From assembly GCA_036005845.1 (NCBI GenBank), contig DASYQD010000105.1, forward strand, positions 1 through 55,676: a DNA stretch of 55,676 nucleotides, written 5' to 3'. Source of the DNA: DASYQD01 sp036005845 (GTDB lineage: Bacteria; Acidobacteriota; Thermoanaerobaculia; Multivoradales; JAIOJS01). The position numbers and the translations under genes are program-made. This document shows positions 44,992 to 55,676 of this stretch, piece after piece; within the stretch, counting starts at the first letter, position 1; each line of letters opens with the position of its first letter. Under the pieces are notes generated by a model that was not told the origin of the DNA, searched no databases, and was given only the letters and a program-made list of their open reading frames with translations.

Positions 44992-47034
44992 GTGTTCCGG
45001 CGTAGTCGCATCGTCGCTGTTGCTGCAGTGGCTGCCCTTGGCGCAGGGGTGGTGGTGTTGGCGCTCAAGACTCGCGCGCCGGGCGGTTCGATTGCGAAGT
45101 CGACGCACCGGCCGCCGGTGTGGGTGATCGGGCTCGATGGCGCCGATTGGCGGTATCTCGACGAGTTGATGGCTTCGGGGGCGATGCCCGAGCTGGAGCG
45201 GTTGGTGCGCGATGGGCGGCGGGGCGTGTTGAACACCGAGCAGCCGCCGCTGTCGCCGTTGCTGTGGACGACCATGATGACCGGGGTGTCGCCCCTCGAG
45301 CATCGGATCCTCGACTTCGCGCGGCGGCGGCCGGGTGACGGCGTGCCCGAGCCGATCACCAGCTCCGAGCGGCGGGTACCGGCGGTGTGGAACATGGCGG
45401 CGGGGGCGCGGCGAAAAGTGGTGGTGCTCGGGTTGTGGGCGACGCATCCGGCGGAGGCGGTGAACGGGTTGATGGTGGCGGATCGGTTCTTTTCGTTCCT
45501 CCACCCGGACGAGGCGCCGGCGGGATCGGTGGCGCCACCGGAGCGACTGCCGTGGGCGAAGGAGCGGTTGCGCGGCGCGCAGGCTGCGGCGGACATCGTC
45601 GCGCTACGCGCGTATCTGCCGTGGCTCGACGAGCGCGAGTTGCAGCGGGAGACGAAGGGCCGCGATCCCTACGCCGATCCGGTGAGCGCGCTGCGTCGGA
45701 TCCTCGTCGAGACGGCCACGTACGACGCGCTGTTCCGCGATGCGATTGCCGAGATCGATCCCGACCTCGCCATCCTCTACCTGCAGGGCACCGACAGCGT
45801 CGGGCACGCGTTCGCCCGTTACGCGCCGCCGGCGCTTGCGGACGTCGAGCCGGGCGACGTCGCGCGCTACGGCGGCGTGCCCGAGGCGTACTTTCGGCAC
45901 GTCGACGAGCTCCTCGGTGCCTATGCCCGGCTGGCGCAGCAGCGCGGGGCGCGGCTGCTGTTGGTGTCGGACCATGGCTTCCGTTGGGGCGACGATCGCC
46001 CGGTCGGGCTCTCGTCGTCGGCGCACGGCACCGCGGCGAAGTGGCATCGCGGCGAGGGGATCTGGCTGTTGTCGGGGCCCGGCGTGCGGCAGGGCAACGG
46101 CGCGGCGGGCGGCGTGCGGCAGGTTTGCGCCACGATCCTCGATCTGCTCGGCCTGCCGCCTGGGATCGGCCTGGCTGGACCCTCGCTCGCGGTGGACGCG
46201 CTGCCGCGCCGCGTCGGCCCGGCGCGCACCGCCGTCGACTATCGCCGCGCGTTTGAGCCCATGAACGGCGAGGAGGCGGCGAACGCGCCTACCGGAGATG
46301 CGGGTTCGGCGAGCGGGGACGAAGCCCTCGCGGCACTGCGCGCACTCGGCTATGTCGCTGGCGACGAGCCCGGCGCCAAACGGACCGCGGCGGCAGCCAA
46401 GCCAAGCAACGGTCAGGCGGCGCCAGGCGACAACGTCGCGAACAGCTCTGCGGCCGCCGCCACGTTCTCGACGCGCACCCCCGCCTCGTTCGACAACGAG
46501 GGCCTCATTCTTCGCGCCGAAGGGCGCGGCGACGAGGCGCGCAACGCTTTCGAAGCGGCGCTGCTGCTCTCTCCTGCCGATCCTTCGGCCGAATGGAACC
46601 TCTCCGACCTCCTGCACGATCGACCCGCCGAGCGCGACCGTTCCGACGCGCTGCTGATGCAGGCCCTTGCGGGCGGCCTCGCGGAGGGCGCCGACGCACT
46701 GGGCAACCGGGTGCTCGACTACGCCGCCGCCGGCGATCGGACCCGCGCCCAGCATCTCCTCGACGCCGGTCTCGCGCGCATGCCGCGCGAGCCGCGCCTC
46801 TGGCTGCTTGCCGGCCGGTTGCTGCTCGAGCGCGAGCAGTGCGCGCCGGCGCTGCGCGACTTCGAACGCGCCACCGACCTCGCGCCCGACCGCGCCGAGG
46901 CGTTCGCGGCGGTCGGCGTCGCTCGGCTCTGCCTCGGCGACTCGACGGGGGCTGCCGAAGCGCTGCGGCGTTCGCTGGCGCTCGATCCGAACCAGCCGCA
47001 GCTCCGTAGTCGGCTCGCCGAGCTGGGCGGTTGA
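44992..47034 (+). CDS. Alkaline-phosphatase-superfamily hydrolase fused to TPR repeats
   Basis: A 680-residue exported or membrane-anchored protein. Residues 6-25 form an N-terminal hydrophobic anchor. The catalytic domain (about 40-410) has VWVIGLDGADW (metal Asp), the nucleophile region LSPLLWTTMMTG, YLQGTDSVGHAF and LLVSDHGFRWGDD with further metal ligands, as in type I phosphodiesterase / nucleotide pyrophosphatase enzymes. After a Gly/Ala/Asn-rich linker, about 500-680 is a set of TPR-like helices (LRAEGRGDEARNAFEAALLL, ARLCLGDSTGAAEALRRSLA). It starts with GTG; AAGGAGG lies rather far upstream. It is divergent from mutL. The substrate is unknown; phosphonate, glycan-phosphate or nucleotide ester hydrolysis are options. 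Confidence 0.85.
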   Translation: MFRRSRIVAVAAVAALGAGVVVLALKTRAPGGSIAKSTHRPPVWVIGLDGADWRYLDELMASGAMPELERLVRDGRRGVLNTEQPPLSPLLWTTMMTGVSPLEHRILDFARRRPGDGVPEPITSSERRVPAVWNMAAGARRKVVVLGLWATHPAEAVNGLMVADRFFSFLHPDEAPAGSVAPPERLPWAKERLRGAQAAADIVALRAYLPWLDERELQRETKGRDPYADPVSALRRILVETATYDALFRDAIAEIDPDLAILYLQGTDSVGHAFARYAPPALADVEPGDVARYGGVPEAYFRHVDELLGAYARLAQQRGARLLLVSDHGFRWGDDRPVGLSSSAHGTAAKWHRGEGIWLLSGPGVRQGNGAAGGVRQVCATILDLLGLPPGIGLAGPSLAVDALPRRVGPARTAVDYRRAFEPMNGEEAANAPTGDAGSASGDEALAALRALGYVAGDEPGAKRTAAAAKPSNGQAAPGDNVANSSAAAATFSTRTPASFDNEGLILRAEGRGDEARNAFEAALLLSPADPSAEWNLSDLLHDRPAERDRSDALLMQALAGGLAEGADALGNRVLDYAAAGDRTRAQHLLDAGLARMPREPRLWLLAGRLLLEREQCAPALRDFERATDLAPDRAEAFAAVGVARLCLGDSTGAAEALRRSLALDPNQPQLRSRLAELGG

Positions 47035-47157
47035 GAGCCGAGCCGGTCGACCGGCCGTTATAGACTCGCGCCGTCCCGTCGCGAAGCGCCTTTCATCACT
47101 TCCGGCCCGTTGTTTCCGGCCACTCGGCCGCAGCATCGCGCCGTCATGGAGGTTCGC

Positions 47158-49986
47158 ATGTTGACTCGCCGCACGATGCTGTTCGCTCTCGCGCCGGTGG
47201 TGCTGGCGCTCGTCCTCCCTGCCTTCGCGGCCGCGCAGACCACCGGGACCCTGATCGGCACGGTGTCGAGCGACGCCGACGCGGTGATGCCCGGCGTCAC
47301 CGTCGAGGTCACCAGCCCGGCGCTCCAGGGCACCCGCGCGACGGTCAGCGACGGCACCGGCGTCTATCGCCTGCCCTTCCTGCCGCCGGGCGCCTACCAC
47401 GTGACCTTTACGTTGGAGGGCTTTCGCAAGGAAGAGGCGGACGTGCAGATCTCGCTCGGCCGCGACACCACGCTCGACGTCGAGATCCGGCCGGAGACCG
47501 CCGCCGAGATCACGGTGGTGGCGACGGCGCCGGTGATCGACACCACCAGCACGACGGTCGGCACCAACCTGACGACGCGGGATATCCAGACCCTGCCCAG
47601 CGGCCGCAACTACTCCTCCGTGGTGCAGGTGGCACCGGGCATCGCCGGTGACGCCGTCCCCACTCCCGCCGCCGAGAACACCATCACCGTCTACGGCAGC
47701 AGCGGCGCCGAGAACGTCTACTACGTCGACGGCGTCAACACCACGAACCTCGAGTACGGTTTCCAGGGCAAGGAGCTCAACTTCGAGTTCATCCAGGAGG
47801 TCGACGTCAAGACCGGCGGCTACGAGGCCGAGTTCGGCAAGGCGACGGGCGGCGTCATCAACGTGATCACCAAGTCGGGCGGCAACGAGCTGCACGGCGA
47901 CGTCTTCGGCTATCACGACACCGACAGCCTGCAGAACACCTCGAAGGAGATCGTCGCCACCACCGGGCGCGTTACCGGCTTCACCAAGGAAGACTTCGGC
48001 GCCGACCTCGGCGGCTACATCGTGCGCGACAAGCTCTGGTTCTTCGGCGCCTACGACCGCGTCGACAACTCGACCGACCGCGTGCTCGACTCCGGCCCGC
48101 AGGCGGGCTCGGGCGCCACCTCGAAGAGCAAGCGCAACCTCGGCGCGGGCAAGCTCACCTACCGCCTCTCCGACAGCCAGTCGCTCGTCGCCAGCTTCCT
48201 GCAGGACCCGCGCACCGACACCGGCGCCATCAGCGACGCCAACCACAGCCTGAACGGCGAGTCGAGCACCTACCTCGGCGAGCAGAAGCTCGGCGGCCGC
48301 GACTACGCGCTGCGCTACGACGGCGTCTTCGGCACCGCCTGGTCGGCAAGCGCCCAGGTCGCCCGCCACAAAGAGGAGAACTCGGTCGGTCCCGCCACCG
48401 CCGCCGGCAACGGCGTGCAGTTCCTCGACTCGGCGAACGACAACTTCCAGACCGGCGGCTTCGGCCTCATCCAGAGCAAGGACTTCGAGCGCAAGTTCTA
48501 CGGCGCCTCGGTGTCGCGCTTCTTCGGCGCCACCGAATTCAAGGGCGGCGTCGAGTACGAGGACGAGACTGCCGACGTCAGCAAGCGGATGTCGGGCGGC
48601 CAGCAGGTCACCCTGCTCGAGAACCCCGCCGGCGGGCCGCCGATCTACCGCCACTTCTACTGGACGACGCCTACCGCGACGCCGGGCAACGCGCCGCTCT
48701 CGGCGCTCGCCGCCTCGCCCGAGCACAAGGTCACCACGGCGTACCTGCAGACGCGCTGGGCGGTGAACCCGGACCTCTCCCTCAACCTCGGCGTGCGCTG
48801 GGACCACCAGGAGATCTTCGACGCCGGCGGCGTCAAGCAGATCGACCTCGACAAGGACTACGCGCCGCGCCTCGGCCTGGTCTGGACCCCCGCGGGCGGC
48901 CCCACCGACAAGGTCTACGCCTCGTTCGGGCGTTACTACGAGCAGATCCCGATGGACCTGGTGATCCGCTCCTTCTCCTACGAGCGCCAGCCGCGCATCT
49001 TCAACTTCAGCCCGACGAGCATCGTTCCCGATCCGCAGGCCGAGGCCGACATCGGCACCGACTCGCAGATCCTCGGCGGCTTCACCGAGCCGTCCGACCC
49101 CGACCTCGAGAACCAGTACCTCGAGGAGACGATCGTCGGCTACGACCGCGAGGTGGCCACCGACCTGGCGTTCGGCGTCAAGGGCATCTACCGCAACTAC
49201 GGCCAGGTGATCGAGGACTTCCTCTGCGCCAACGAGACGAACTTCCTCGACGGCACCTACTGCATCGGCAACCCCGGCGAAGGGATCATGCGGCAGATCG
49301 GCGGTCTCGACTACGAGAGCGTCTTCAACGCGCCCAAGGCCAAGCGCACCTTCAAGGGCGTGCAGCTCGACGTGACCAAGCGGCTGTCGAACAACTGGCG
49401 CGGGCTCGCGTCCTACCTCTACTCGAAGCTCGAGGGCAACTTCGACGGCCTCTACGCGCCGTTCACCAACGTCGGCGCCGACCCCAACATCAGCGCCGCC
49501 TACGACTACTACGACTTCTTCACCAATGGCAGCGACTTGAGCCGCGTCACCAACACCGGCGACCTGTCGAACGACCGCCGGCACCAGTTCAAGGTCTCGG
49601 GCGTCTGGTACAGCCCGTGGAAGCTCGAGGTCGGCGCCTCCGCCTACTACCGCACCGGCACACCGCGCACGCGCTACGGCTTCTCCGACGCCTACGGCCG
49701 CTGGGAGTTCTTCCTCACCAAGCGCGGCGCCGAAGGACGGATGCCCGACACCTACGAAGCCGATCTCCACCTCGGCTACCCGCTGACCGTCGGCCCGGTG
49801 ACGATCAACCTGCTCGCCGACGTCTTCAACCTGCTCGACGCGCAGCGGCCGGTCCTGCTCGACCAGCGATGGGGCTTCCAGGAGGCCGACAACGCCTCGC
49901 CAACCCCGGTGAACCCCGGCTACGGCCAGGCCGTGCTGCGAACCGGGCCGCGCTCGCTGCGATTGGGAGCGCGGGTCAGCTTCTAG
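47158..49986 (+). CDS. Oar-like TonB-dependent outer-membrane receptor
   Basis: A 942-residue receptor. The ATG (MLTRRTMLFALAPVVLAL) has GGAGG 5 bases upstream, and a signal peptide ends FAAAQ. A carboxypeptidase-regulatory-like beta-sandwich (about 30-110: LIGTVSSDADAVMPGVTVEV) precedes the plug domain, which contains TLPSGRNYSSVVQVAPGI and KTGGYEAEFGKATGGVINVI. The barrel follows to the end, with terminal strand SLRLGARVSF. This is the layout of OmpA-related Oar proteins of Acidobacteriota and Myxococcota. It imports large substrates such as oligosaccharides, peptides or siderophores. It follows the phosphatase/TPR gene by 123 bases on the same strand. Confidence 0.93.
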   Translation: MLTRRTMLFALAPVVLALVLPAFAAAQTTGTLIGTVSSDADAVMPGVTVEVTSPALQGTRATVSDGTGVYRLPFLPPGAYHVTFTLEGFRKEEADVQISLGRDTTLDVEIRPETAAEITVVATAPVIDTTSTTVGTNLTTRDIQTLPSGRNYSSVVQVAPGIAGDAVPTPAAENTITVYGSSGAENVYYVDGVNTTNLEYGFQGKELNFEFIQEVDVKTGGYEAEFGKATGGVINVITKSGGNELHGDVFGYHDTDSLQNTSKEIVATTGRVTGFTKEDFGADLGGYIVRDKLWFFGAYDRVDNSTDRVLDSGPQAGSGATSKSKRNLGAGKLTYRLSDSQSLVASFLQDPRTDTGAISDANHSLNGESSTYLGEQKLGGRDYALRYDGVFGTAWSASAQVARHKEENSVGPATAAGNGVQFLDSANDNFQTGGFGLIQSKDFERKFYGASVSRFFGATEFKGGVEYEDETADVSKRMSGGQQVTLLENPAGGPPIYRHFYWTTPTATPGNAPLSALAASPEHKVTTAYLQTRWAVNPDLSLNLGVRWDHQEIFDAGGVKQIDLDKDYAPRLGLVWTPAGGPTDKVYASFGRYYEQIPMDLVIRSFSYERQPRIFNFSPTSIVPDPQAEADIGTDSQILGGFTEPSDPDLENQYLEETIVGYDREVATDLAFGVKGIYRNYGQVIEDFLCANETNFLDGTYCIGNPGEGIMRQIGGLDYESVFNAPKAKRTFKGVQLDVTKRLSNNWRGLASYLYSKLEGNFDGLYAPFTNVGADPNISAAYDYYDFFTNGSDLSRVTNTGDLSNDRRHQFKVSGVWYSPWKLEVGASAYYRTGTPRTRYGFSDAYGRWEFFLTKRGAEGRMPDTYEADLHLGYPLTVGPVTINLLADVFNLLDAQRPVLLDQRWGFQEADNASPTPVNPGYGQAVLRTGPRSLRLGARVSF

Positions 49987-49989
49987 CGG

Positions 49990-52710
<2,721 letters not shown>

Positions 52711-52851
52711 GCGGTCCTCCCTTGATCGTGAGCTCGGCGCGGATTGTAGCCGCCCCACTCTCGGGCGTGCCTACCCGGACGGATGGGCCGGAGCTTGGCG
52801 GGAGAAGAAGAAGAGTGCGGAGCGATTGCGGGTGGTCGTGACTACCGGGCC

Positions 52852-53033
52852 GGCGGGTGCGGGCGGGGCCGGAGGGCGCCGCCCAGGTGCACGGCTCGCT
52901 TTCTGAGGACTGCGGGTGGGAGCGCTCGCCTCGCCCGGAAGGCGCGCAGCAAAGCCGCTGTTTCCAGGCGACACGGTGAAGCGCCTTCCGGGAGGCACCT
53001 GGGCGGCGCCCTCCGGCCCCGCTGGCACCCGCC
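52852..53033 (+). repeat. Structured repeat copy A
   Basis: Two 39-base arms (52852-52890 and 52995-53033) are reverse complements with only 2 mismatches. They enclose a 104-base core beginning acggctcgctttctgagga. Within the core CCCGGAAGGCGC pairs with GCGCCTTCCGGG, and inside that CAGC-AAAGCC-GCTG forms a small hairpin. The result is one long stem topped by a branched structure. The core is the same length as in copy B and matches it at 93 of 104 positions without gaps. GGGTGGTCGT occurs on both outer sides (52830-52839 and 53039-53048). Confidence 0.85.
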
Positions 53034-53235
53034 TTCATGGGTGGTCGTCGAGCTTCATGTTGGCGAGCTCATGTGCTGCCGTGGTGGCCGCGTCACTCTG
53101 CCCTCGCGCTCTGATGTCGCTGCGTCTGCATCTCTGTCGTGCCGCTAGTTCACGCCCTCGCGCCGACGACACAGCGTGGCTCACTCGCGGCATGACCGCG
53201 GTCGCCGGACTCGCTGCTCGACGTCCACGGGTGAA

Positions 53236-53420
53236 GGCGTTCGCGTCCGCGGGACCTGGGAGCGCCGCGGCGGGGGCCTCTCGGAAGGCGCTTCGCAATA
53301 ACGCCGGGAAACAGCGGCTTTGCTGCGCGCCTTCCGCGCGAGGCGAGCGCTCCCGCCCGCAGCTCTCAGAAAGCGAGCCGTGCCCCCGCGGCGGCGCTCC
53401 CAGGCCCCGCAGCGAACGCC
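53236..53420 (-). repeat. Structured repeat copy B (inverted relative to A)
   Basis: Arms at 53236-53277 and 53382-53420 are mutually complementary with a few small mismatches or indels, but their sequence differs considerably from the arms of copy A. The 104-base core (53278-53381, read on the minus strand) matches core A ungapped. The inner stem CGGAAGGCGC/GCGCCTTCCG and the CAGC/GCTG hairpin are kept. Pairing maintained while arm sequence drifts points to a selected fold. Confidence 0.85.
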
Positions 53421-53454
53421 GGCCCGCGACCAGCGAGCGCCTGCAAACCTCCCC

Positions 53455-54708
53455 TCAGCCTGCGACGACCACAGCCCTACGCCGCGCCGGGATCACCAAC
53501 CGAAGCGCCAACAGCATCGCGATGCTCACGATCGCCGCCTGCGACAGCAACGCACCGGGCGTGCGAAAAGCGTCGTACGCCAGACCCGCGATCGGAGGTC
53601 CCATCACGCGGGCAAGCGCATTCAGTGAAGTCGCGACGCCGAGGATCCCGCCGCGATGCGAGGCCGGCGCGACCTTGCTGATGTACGAGCTCAGCGTCGG
53701 GTTGCACAGCCCCTGGCCCACACCCATCAGGCAGGTGGCGACGACGAGCCCGCCGCGCGCCGCTGTCATCGGAACCAGCAGCAGCCCGAGCGTCAGTCCA
53801 GCGGCGCCGATCATCGCCGCGCCGACGTCGCCGAGCCGCGAGCTGAGCCGGTGCACGGCGGTGAACTGCAGGATGACGACGACGATACCCATGAGACCGA
53901 GGAGCCAACCGACCTCGCGCGCGACGAGCCCGAAGCGGTCTCGGCCGACCAGCACGAGGATCGGCGCCAGCGATGCGAGCGTGCACATGATCACCGCCAG
54001 CGCACTGCCGGCGAGGCGCAGCTCGGGCGTGCGGAAGAAGATCGCCCAGGTCTCGTGATCGATCGGCAGCCAGCGGCGTTGCGCTTGACGGTCAATCTGA
54101 CGGTCAGGCTCGCGCCCCGGTCCGCGGGAAGTCCGTTTCAGCGATTCCGGCAGCACGAAGACGGCCATCAGCATCGCGGTCGTCGACAGCAGCGCCGCCG
54201 CACCACCGGGCAGCAGGCTCGGCGAGATCCCGAGGTCGGTGCCGAAGCTCGACAGCAGACCGCCGATCGGTGGGCCGAGGACGAGGCCGAGGCCGAAGGC
54301 GAGCCCGATGATCGCCATCCCTTTGGCGCGGCTCTTCTCGTCCGTCGAGTCGCTGATGTAGGCCTGCGCGGCAGGGATGCTCGCGGCGGCGATGCCGGTG
54401 ATGATGCGGGCCGCGAAGAGCGCCGCCACGCTCGAGGCGAAGGCGAAGGTCAGGAACCCGATCACGTTGCCGCAGAGGCTGCCGATGATCACCGGCCGGC
54501 GGCCGACGCGGTCGGAGAGCCGTCCCCACACCGGCGAGAAGAAGAACTGCATCAGCGAGAAGCTGCCGAGGATGAGTCCGAGCGTCATGCCGCTGGCGCC
54601 GTACTGCTTGGCGCAGAAGGCGAGCACCGGGACGGCGACGCCGAAGCCCAGCAGGTCGATGAAGACGGTGAGGAAGAGCACCCGCCGAACGGCGGTCCAG
54701 TTCTCCAT
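53455..54708 (-). CDS. MFS exporter (TetA/drug:H+ antiporter-like)
   Basis: A 417-residue 12-helix transporter. The first helix FLTVFIDLLGFGVAVPVLAF and motif A SPVWGRLSDRVGRRPVIIGS are typical of TetA-type DHA1 exporters. ARIITGIAAASIPAAQAYISD and GLAFGLGLVLGPPIGG (motif C-like) follow, and a cytosolic central loop has KRTSRGPGREPDRQIDRQAQ. The second half includes GVGQGLCNPTLSSYIS. A GTG one codon upstream could also start it; no ribosome site decides. The gene follows the unknown partial gene by about 13 bases, so they may be cotranscribed. Substrate unknown. Confidence 0.9.
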   Translation of the reverse strand: MENWTAVRRVLFLTVFIDLLGFGVAVPVLAFCAKQYGASGMTLGLILGSFSLMQFFFSPVWGRLSDRVGRRPVIIGSLCGNVIGFLTFAFASSVAALFAARIITGIAAASIPAAQAYISDSTDEKSRAKGMAIIGLAFGLGLVLGPPIGGLLSSFGTDLGISPSLLPGGAAALLSTTAMLMAVFVLPESLKRTSRGPGREPDRQIDRQAQRRWLPIDHETWAIFFRTPELRLAGSALAVIMCTLASLAPILVLVGRDRFGLVAREVGWLLGLMGIVVVILQFTAVHRLSSRLGDVGAAMIGAAGLTLGLLLVPMTAARGGLVVATCLMGVGQGLCNPTLSSYISKVAPASHRGGILGVATSLNALARVMGPPIAGLAYDAFRTPGALLSQAAIVSIAMLLALRLVIPARRRAVVVAG

Positions 54709-54721
54709 CACAGTGCGGAGC

Positions 54722-55676
54722 TCAGGCCGTGGCCGCTTCGGCCTGCGGCGCCGAGGGCCGCGGCCTGGCCGCCCGCCTCATCCGCGCGCCCGGCGAGCTG
54801 GCGGAGCGGCGCTCCACCTGCGTCAGTTGTTCGCACACCAGCGCGGCGAAGGTCGGCTCGGCGATGCCGATCTCGGCGAGCACGGGCTCCCGCCGGTCCG
54901 GCGGCATGCTGAGGAGGAGCGCCTCCAGCCGCAGCGCGCTGGCTTCGTCGCCTCCCTGCTCGCCGGCTTCCTTGAAGGCCTGGTGATGGTCGGTGTCGCC
55001 GCGGCCCTCGCGGTCGGCTTGCGCGAAGAGAGAGGCGAGCGCCCCGCGTCCGAGCCGCTCGATCACCTCGCCGATCTCGGGCAGCCAGTGCTTGAAGGTG
55101 CCGAGCGCATGCATCATCTCGAGCTCGACGGCGGCGCGATCGTCGTGAAGGAGCTTGACGAAGCTGCGCACGCGGAGGAAGGGGTCGCCGCGCTCGTGTC
55201 CCCAGAGGATCGCCGCGCGCAGCGGATCGCCCAGCTCGGGGTGCAGGTGCGTGCGGTGAAGCTTGCTCGCGCAAGCGCGCACGATGCGCATCGAGCACTC
55301 GATGGGCGCCGCGTGGATCGCGTTCCAGGCGACGATGGCCGGCGAGCGGTGCACCCAGCTCGCGTAGCCGCCGCAGGGGTCGGCGACCAGCCGCGCCTCG
55401 ATGGCGTTGTCGGCGGATCCCGCGATCAGCATCTCCGCCGCGATCTGGTGCAACGTCTTGCCGGGCGGCAGCGGGATGAGGATGCGGTCGACGTTCATCA
55501 GCCCGTTGAGCTCGAGCGCCGCGTCGTCGTGAAAGATCGAGAGGTCGACCTCGACGCCGTGCGCGTCCCACAGCGCACCCCAGCCGGCGATCACCGGCTC
55601 GCGCGCACTGTGGGTGCGCCGCCGCGCATAGACGTAGCGCGGCAGGAACCGCAGCTCGGCGGAGTCGAGCGCCTTG
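54722..55676 (-). CDS. Hypothetical protein, 5' part outside window
   Basis: The frame stays open from the window's right edge (KALDSAELRFLPRYVYARRR) to the stop, giving 317 visible residues; an internal GTG at 55594 is probably not the start, because the upstream residues look equally protein-like. I do not recognise the family. Visible are GVEVDLSIFHDDAALELNGL, NVDRILIPLPPGKTLHQIAAEML, a Cys/His-containing segment (DPCGGYASWVHRS) and a long helical, acidic C-terminal half with DREGRGDTDHHQAF. The C terminus is basic Pro/Ala-rich. No membrane helices or signal peptide in the visible part. It precedes the MFS exporter on the same strand. Confidence 0.7.
   Translation of the reverse strand, partial: KALDSAELRFLPRYVYARRRTHSAREPVIAGWGALWDAHGVEVDLSIFHDDAALELNGLMNVDRILIPLPPGKTLHQIAAEMLIAGSADNAIEARLVADPCGGYASWVHRSPAIVAWNAIHAAPIECSMRIVRACASKLHRTHLHPELGDPLRAAILWGHERGDPFLRVRSFVKLLHDDRAAVELEMMHALGTFKHWLPEIGEVIERLGRGALASLFAQADREGRGDTDHHQAFKEAGEQGGDEASALRLEALLLSMPPDRREPVLAEIGIAEPTFAALVCEQLTQVERRSASSPGARMRRAARPRPSAPQAEAATA

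Larger units (their letters stand above)
52711..53454. other. 744-base intergenic gap forming a large imperfect palindrome
   Basis: No protein gene is supported here. Two inverted copies of one structured repeat (entered separately) occupy most of it, oriented tail to tail. Their 3' tails share further short blocks (CGCCTTCA, then GTGG-x-CGTCGAGC, then GGCGA and TGCCG) and meet near the middle. Short blocks are also shared 5' of the arms (TGGTCG...CGGGCC). Open frames crossing the copies give similar peptides (KQRLCCAPS), but the changes between copies are mostly amino-acid changing, so it is not coding. The gap must also hold the ppdK promoter, which I cannot place. Confidence 0.7.

Noticed and set aside
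47030..47070. TTGAGA ... TATAGA promoter before the TonB receptor
   Set aside because: The spacer would be 22 bases, too long for a sigma-70 promoter.
45604..49770. A 4.2 kb open frame on the minus strand
   Set aside because: It is the antisense of the phosphatase-TPR and TonB receptor genes, with no recognisable domain and monotonous Val/Arg/Gly/Asp composition.
52916..54058. Open frame through repeat copy B (contains KQRLCCAPS)
   Set aside because: A similar peptide arises from copy A on the other strand, but differences between the copies mostly change amino acids, and the frame runs on antisense to the MFS gene. Nucleic-acid structure explains the conservation better.

Overview
The window is high-GC, densely coded bacterial chromosome. 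It most resembles an Acidobacteriota genome, probably near Thermoanaerobaculia. That placement is inference. It rests on an ECF sigma factor beside a TPR receptor kinase, a second membrane kinase with an unusual sensor half, an Oar-like TonB receptor with an N-terminal carboxypeptidase-regulatory domain, and two secreted proteins ending in C-terminal modules I associate with that group (DGFESG...AWS, and the NRFRV...GYFWFF...NVEV module). No phage, plasmid, insertion sequence or CRISPR array is visible.

Left part (1-11.1 kb): the end of an ECF sigma gene and its kinase partner, a secreted lectin-like protein, then a visibly less GC-rich patch with a small exported protein, tRNA-Thr(CGT) and a higBA toxin-antitoxin pair. 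Next come a Ser/Gly/Gln-only disordered protein, a response regulator-diguanylate cyclase, an AmpG-like MFS carrier and a CSLREA beta-helix secreted protein. Middle-left (11.1-24 kb): a repressor-first efflux operon (TetR, TolC, adaptor, RND pump) with a clear operator over its promoter and a lipoprotein phosphoesterase behind it. It is followed by a run made of a PIG-L-like protein, a metallophosphoesterase, a UdgX-type uracil-DNA glycosylase and three BON-domain proteins.

Centre (24-39.7 kb): a nucleotidyltransferase-fold protein and a second membrane kinase, then a tightly overlapped methylmalonyl-CoA mutase operon (micro-ORF, small subunit, large subunit, MeaB GTPase) for propionate/odd-chain/branched-chain carbon entry. 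A glycerophosphodiesterase follows. Beside it is an intracellular-looking operon of SGNH hydrolase, subtilase and a free-standing subtilase propeptide-like protein. Two coupled acyl-CoA dehydrogenases and a DMT exporter complete the block. The dehydrogenases and the mutase fit fatty/branched acid oxidation.

Right part (39.7-55.7 kb): asnS, a membrane-anchored toast-rack-like protein, mutL-rnc (overlapping), an alkaline-phosphatase-superfamily/TPR protein, the Oar-like receptor, ppdK, a 744-base gap, an MFS drug-type exporter and a truncated unknown gene. The gap before ppdK is the most unusual stretch. It holds two inverted, diverged copies of one structured repeat. Each copy has an ungapped 104-base core (93 of 104 positions identical) enclosed by about 39-base complementary arms, and the arms differ between the copies yet remain self-complementary. 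Neighbouring genes very often overlap by exactly 4 bases (ATGA/GTGA), which indicates extensive translational coupling.
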